The position numbers and the translations under genes are program-made. Under the pieces are notes generated by a model. The model saw nothing but the letters and a program-made list of their open reading frames with translations, searched no databases and was not told where the DNA came from. A stretch of 64,000 nt of DNA from Begonia masoniana (lineage: Eukaryota; Streptophyta; Magnoliopsida; Cucurbitales; Begoniaceae), in the NCBI GenBank assembly GCA_022432975.1, contig CM039512.1, forward strand, positions 41,206,501 to 41,270,500, given 5' to 3'. Positions 60,641 through 64,000 of the stretch are shown piece after piece (the stretch's first letter is position 1; each line of letters starts with the position of its first letter).

Positions 60641-61202
60641 CATGCATAATTTCATTTTCTCTATCAAATTTGGCAAGCACTTATTTTCGAATTCTTGAAG
60701 AAATGTGGACCACGAATTTAGGAATGAGAGCAACGAAATTCAACAATCAAATTGGTCCAAGTTTCCTTTTATTACGTAGTCAAAGTTTCTTTTTATTAAT
60801 TTGTTAAGTTTCCTAATCTTTAGATATTTCCTAGTATTTAGATGTTTCCTAATTACTTTCTTATTAAATTAGGATAGTTTGTAGCCTATTTAAAGGCATA
60901 AACCTTGCAACATTAAAAAAAGCAATATACACGATTTTGAATTACTCTTTGTGAGAATTTTCTCTTTGGTTCTTTGTGAAGAACTAGATCTTCTTCAAGT
61001 CAAAACTTGAAAGATCAACTTGACAGCTTTGGTTCTAACCACAAGTTTGGTTACGGGTTAAGCTCTTTGTTTGATAACTTTGGTTCCGTCAGCAAGATTC
61101 GATTAGGGTCAAGTTCCTTATACTTGATTTCAAAGGCGTTCCTGAGTTTTTATTCCGCATTGTTGAAGGGTCTCGGGTTTGATATACCTGTTGTTCTCAT
61201 CA
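60641..61202 (+). repeat. LTR of element H (start not resolved)
   Basis: Ends CTCATCA at 61202 and is followed by TT and a perfect iMet-type PBS. Contains TATTTAAAGGCA (TATA-like, 60887-60894) and a T-rich leader. The left end could not be fixed; it lies after the 27-bp repeats, somewhere in 60600-60710. Confidence 0.65.
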
Positions 61203-61204
61203 TT

Positions 61205-61216
61205 TGGTATCAGAGC
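61205..61216 (+). other. Primer-binding site, tRNA-iMet type (element H)
   Basis: TGGTATCAGAGC, two bases after the LTR end. Confidence 0.88.
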
Positions 61217-62127
61217 TTTGGCTTCTTGATTCAAGTGTCTATCTTTATTATTATTTTTTCTTCTTCTTCTAGAGTTTCTTCTTTTGAAAATTCAAAAAAA
61301 AAAAATTGAAATTTAAAAAAAAAACCGAAAAATTCCAAAAAAAAAAAAAAACGTTGAATCAACGATTCTTTGCTTATCAAGTTTTCTTCTTTCAAAAAAA
61401 AAATCTCAATATTTCGAGTATCAATATCTCGAGTATCAATTTCTTCTTCTTCATTATAAGCATTAGTATTTGCTTTTTGGTGTTGTTATTCAAATCTTTT
61501 TCTTTGATTGTCTCAATTATTCCAAGTTGTTTATTTTACTTTCTTAGATATTTCAAATGTCTTGATTAATCGTATTTGCTCTCACAATATTCGAGCATTA
61601 ATTCATTATTCTGTAAGATATCAAAGTTTTTTTCTTTCCTTTCTTGAAAAGTTTACTTTCATGAAAAGTTTCCTTTTATAAAAAGTTTCTTTTCTTGAAA
61701 AATTTATTTTTTGAAAGGTTTCATTTCGTGAAAAGTTTCATTTCATAAAAAGTTTCATTTCTTGAAAAGTTTCTTTTCGTAAAAAGTTTTCTTTCTTGAA
61801 ATTGTTTCCTTTCTTGAAGTCCTATATCCTATTCTAAATTGTTTGATTCTAACCGATTTTGGAAATTAGAATTTTGAGTTAAAAAGTTTGATCTTACTTG
61901 TTTTTGCTTGTTGAATTTTTCTCTTAATTAGGTTTTTATATAAACAGCTTAAAGAGAAAATTGAGAGGTAAAAGGCAAGGGGGTAAGACTATCATATAAA
62001 AGCCATTATTTGAGGGAAACACAAGTGGAAAGACATATAATCGAGTGTAAACACGTGAGAGATGAGTGAGTTCTGTTTGCTTACTTTTTTTGTTCACTAA
62101 TAATTTTTATTTTTCTTTCTTGAAATT

Positions 62128-63059
62128 ATGAGTAATGAGGAAAGACGTGCTAACTTTGATCCAGAGATGTACATGAAAGCTATACAAGATCAAATTAAGA
62201 CTTTAGATATGAGGTATGAAAGAATAAAGTCATCTTCTAATAGCCGTGCACAAAAGTGAAAATCATCAATAGAGCATTACTACGAGGAATCTGATTATAA
62301 AGATGGCAACTACAAAAGAGAGAGATTTCACAAAGCCTCTCACACGCAATACATAAGCCACATGGAGGCCAAGGGAGAATACTACTAGCAAAAGCAAATT
62401 CGGGAGGTAAAAACTCCGTTGAGAAAACTCGCACAACTCCGCAATAATAGTTTATGGGAATACTACAAAGAGTTGATGGAACAAAAGACAAAGAAACAAA
62501 TGTTGAAGGAACAAGTGGTTAAACAAAAAGCCAAAGACCACCAACCAAAGTGCAACAAATCGAAGAGCCACCAACCGAAGAACCACCTACTAAAGAGCAC
62601 AAAAAAGAGGAGGTTAGTTTTCTTCAAAAAGATTCAATTTTTATGGAATTGAAACAAAGGGAAGATAATTGTTTAATGGAGGAAATTTTCCAAAAAATCC
62701 ATGAGGCTCATGAAGAAAAACTGATATTCAACCATGAGCCAAAAGAGTATGAAGTTGGGGTACAAAAGGTGAAAAAAATTGATGAAGAAAGTGAGAAAAA
62801 TAGTTTGATGTCACCAAGGGAGCAAGCAATTTTTACTTATTCTAAAGAGTTGTTATTTGCTAACAATCTTAATCCTTTTTCTTGTGTGAATTTCTTTGTG
62901 TATAATCCAGGAGATTCGAGGACAAATCTCATCGAAGGGAAAGGGAATGATATGAACCAAGGAACAAACATGGATAAAGATTCATTGAAGGAAGATGATG
63001 CATTTGAAAGTGTACAAAATGAGTTTTTGATTAAAAAACTACAAATAGAATACAAATAA
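62128..63059 (+). pseudogene. gag-like ORF remnant of element H
   Basis: Starts MSNEERRANFDPEMYMKAI at 62128; stops at 62257-62259 and after EYY near 62386; the frame continues to about 62550, then shifts to the IEEPPTEEPP frame that runs to 63059. Very rich in Lys and Glu (KEHKKEE, VKKIDEESEK). The DPEMYM start recalls chromovirus gag N-termini, but the family is uncertain. The end (DSLKEDDAFESVQNEFLIKK) repeats at 60361-60426 and at the window edge. Confidence 0.55.
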
Positions 63060-63202
63060 GATGTTTGGAGATAGATGGCATGAAGATTTACAACGGAAGA
63101 GAGAGGTCTAAAGATTCACAGCGTTTCAAGAGATAAAGATTCATGCAAAATTGAGAGAGATAAAATCGCAGATTGGAGAGAGCTAAGATTTACGTGAACA
63201 AT

Positions 63203-63950
63203 AAGGAGAGAGATAAAGATTCACGCAGATTGGAGAGAGATAAAGATTCACGCAGATTGGAGAGAGATAAAGATTCACGCAGATTGGAGAGAGATAAAGA
63301 TTCACGCAGATTGGAGAGAGATAAAGATTCACGCAGATTGGAGAGAGATAAAGATTCACGCAGATTGGAGAGAGATAAAGATTCACGCAGATTGGAGAGA
63401 GATAAAGATTCACGCAGATTGGAGAGAGATAAAGATTCACGCAGATTGGAGAGAGATAAAGATTCACGCAGATTGGAGAGAGATAAAGATTCACGCAGAT
63501 TGGAGAGAGATAAAGATTCACGCAGATTGGAGAGAGATAAAGATTCACGCAGATTGGAGAGAGATAAAGATTCACGCAGATTGGAGAGAGATAAAGATTC
63601 ACGCAGATTGGAGAGAGATAAAGATTCACGCAGATTGGAGAGAGATAAAGATTCACGCAGATTGGAGAGAGATAAAGATTCACGCAGATTGGAGAGAGAT
63701 AAAGATTCACGCAGATTGGAGAGAGATAAAGATTCACGCAGATTGGAGAGAGATAAAGATTCACGCAGATTGGAGAGAGATAAAGATTCACGCAGATTGG
63801 AGAGAGATAAAGATTCACGCAGATTGGAGAGAGATAAAGATTCACGCAGATTGGAGAGAGATAAAGATTCACGCAGATTGGAGAGAGATAAAGATTCACG
63901 CAGATTGGAGAGAGATAAAGATTCACGCAGATTGGAGAGAGATAAAGATT
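63203..63950 (+). repeat. 27-bp array GATTCACGCAGATTGGAGAGAGATAAA, ~28 copies
   Basis: About 28 near-perfect units; the + frame reads RDKDSRRLE, the - frame LYLSPICVN. After it the tail DSLKEDDAFESVQNEFLI resumes and runs into the window edge, so the array is an expansion inside the tail. The upstream copy (60515-60590) has about three units. Confidence 0.95.
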
Positions 63951-64000
63951 CATTGAAGGAAGATGATGCATTTGAAAGTGTACAAAATGAGTTTTTGATT

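Larger units (their letters stand above)
61203..64000 (+). mobile_element. Element H: non-autonomous LTR element (runs off the window)
   Basis: PBS, a ~900-bp untranslated T-rich leader, gag-like ORF remnants (62128-63059), then a 27-bp array and a tail matching 60301-60450. No protease, RT, RNase H or integrase motif lies between the PBS and the tail, so it depends on other elements or is deleted. A second LTR is expected beyond the right edge. Confidence 0.65.

Noticed and set aside
60312..60680. 122-codon minus-strand ORF
   Set aside because: Shadow of the element H tail and its 27-bp units.

Overview
This window is AT-rich plant (angiosperm) repeat DNA. It consists almost entirely of Ty3/gypsy LTR retrotransposons and their solo LTRs, several nested inside one another, plus very long simple and minisatellite arrays. 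The pol proteins carry a C-terminal chromodomain-like tail, and the primer-binding sites match the 3' end of initiator tRNA-Met. Both point to plant chromoviruses, most like the Tekay/Del lineage. I see no intact host gene; the species cannot be fixed from the sequence, and every polyprotein is broken.
Layout. 1-10440: a very old gypsy polyprotein (element E, +), split at 1768-9502 by element A (+; target-site duplication, TSD, TTAAT). Element A has a normal 2.5 kb 3' LTR, but its 5' LTR is a 555-bp palindrome. 11020-15825: solo LTR D1 (-; TSD AAAAT), swollen by a 23-bp minisatellite and a 524-bp (AAT)n tract. 15831-19563: non-coding, mostly unrecognised. 19569-46599: element C (-; TSD ATAC[T/C]), stretched to 27 kb by three insertions: solo LTR B2 (23592-26069, TSD TCACA); solo LTR A2 (26341-38379, TSD TGGAT), which itself holds the near-complete element B (27958-37447, TSD ACAGT); and solo LTR D2 (39575-43239, TSD TGACC). 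With these removed, the element C reading frame joins across all three sites. 47247-49458: solo LTR F (-; TSD AGTTT). 49734 onward: LTR G1, split by solo LTR G2 (50979-53661, TSD GTATG). 53741-58734: a 14/27-bp array, a 117-bp A tract and 2.5 kb of perfect TTAGAAG heptamer. 59797-60300: relic of a Ty1/copia gag. 60301-64000: a non-autonomous LTR element (H) without a recognisable pol, with a 27-bp array running to near the window edge.
The main unexplained signal is shared by all twelve complete LTR leader regions (families A, B, C, D, F, G). Each holds, in order: a consensus splice-donor-like AGGTAAGT; a short GGCC-loop-GGCC hairpin (H1); CCTACATC (P5'); a length-variable segment that often carries tandem arrays; a second hairpin of TAAGC-loop-GCTTA type (H2); and GATGTAGG (P3'), complementary to P5'. 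The arms differ between families but change in compensating ways, for example CCTACATC/GATGTAGG to CCTACACC/GGTGTAGG, and TAAGC/GCTTA to TTAGC/GCTAA or TGAGC/GCTCA. This looks like a conserved leader RNA structure, possibly a leader intron, with the minisatellites sitting in its loop.
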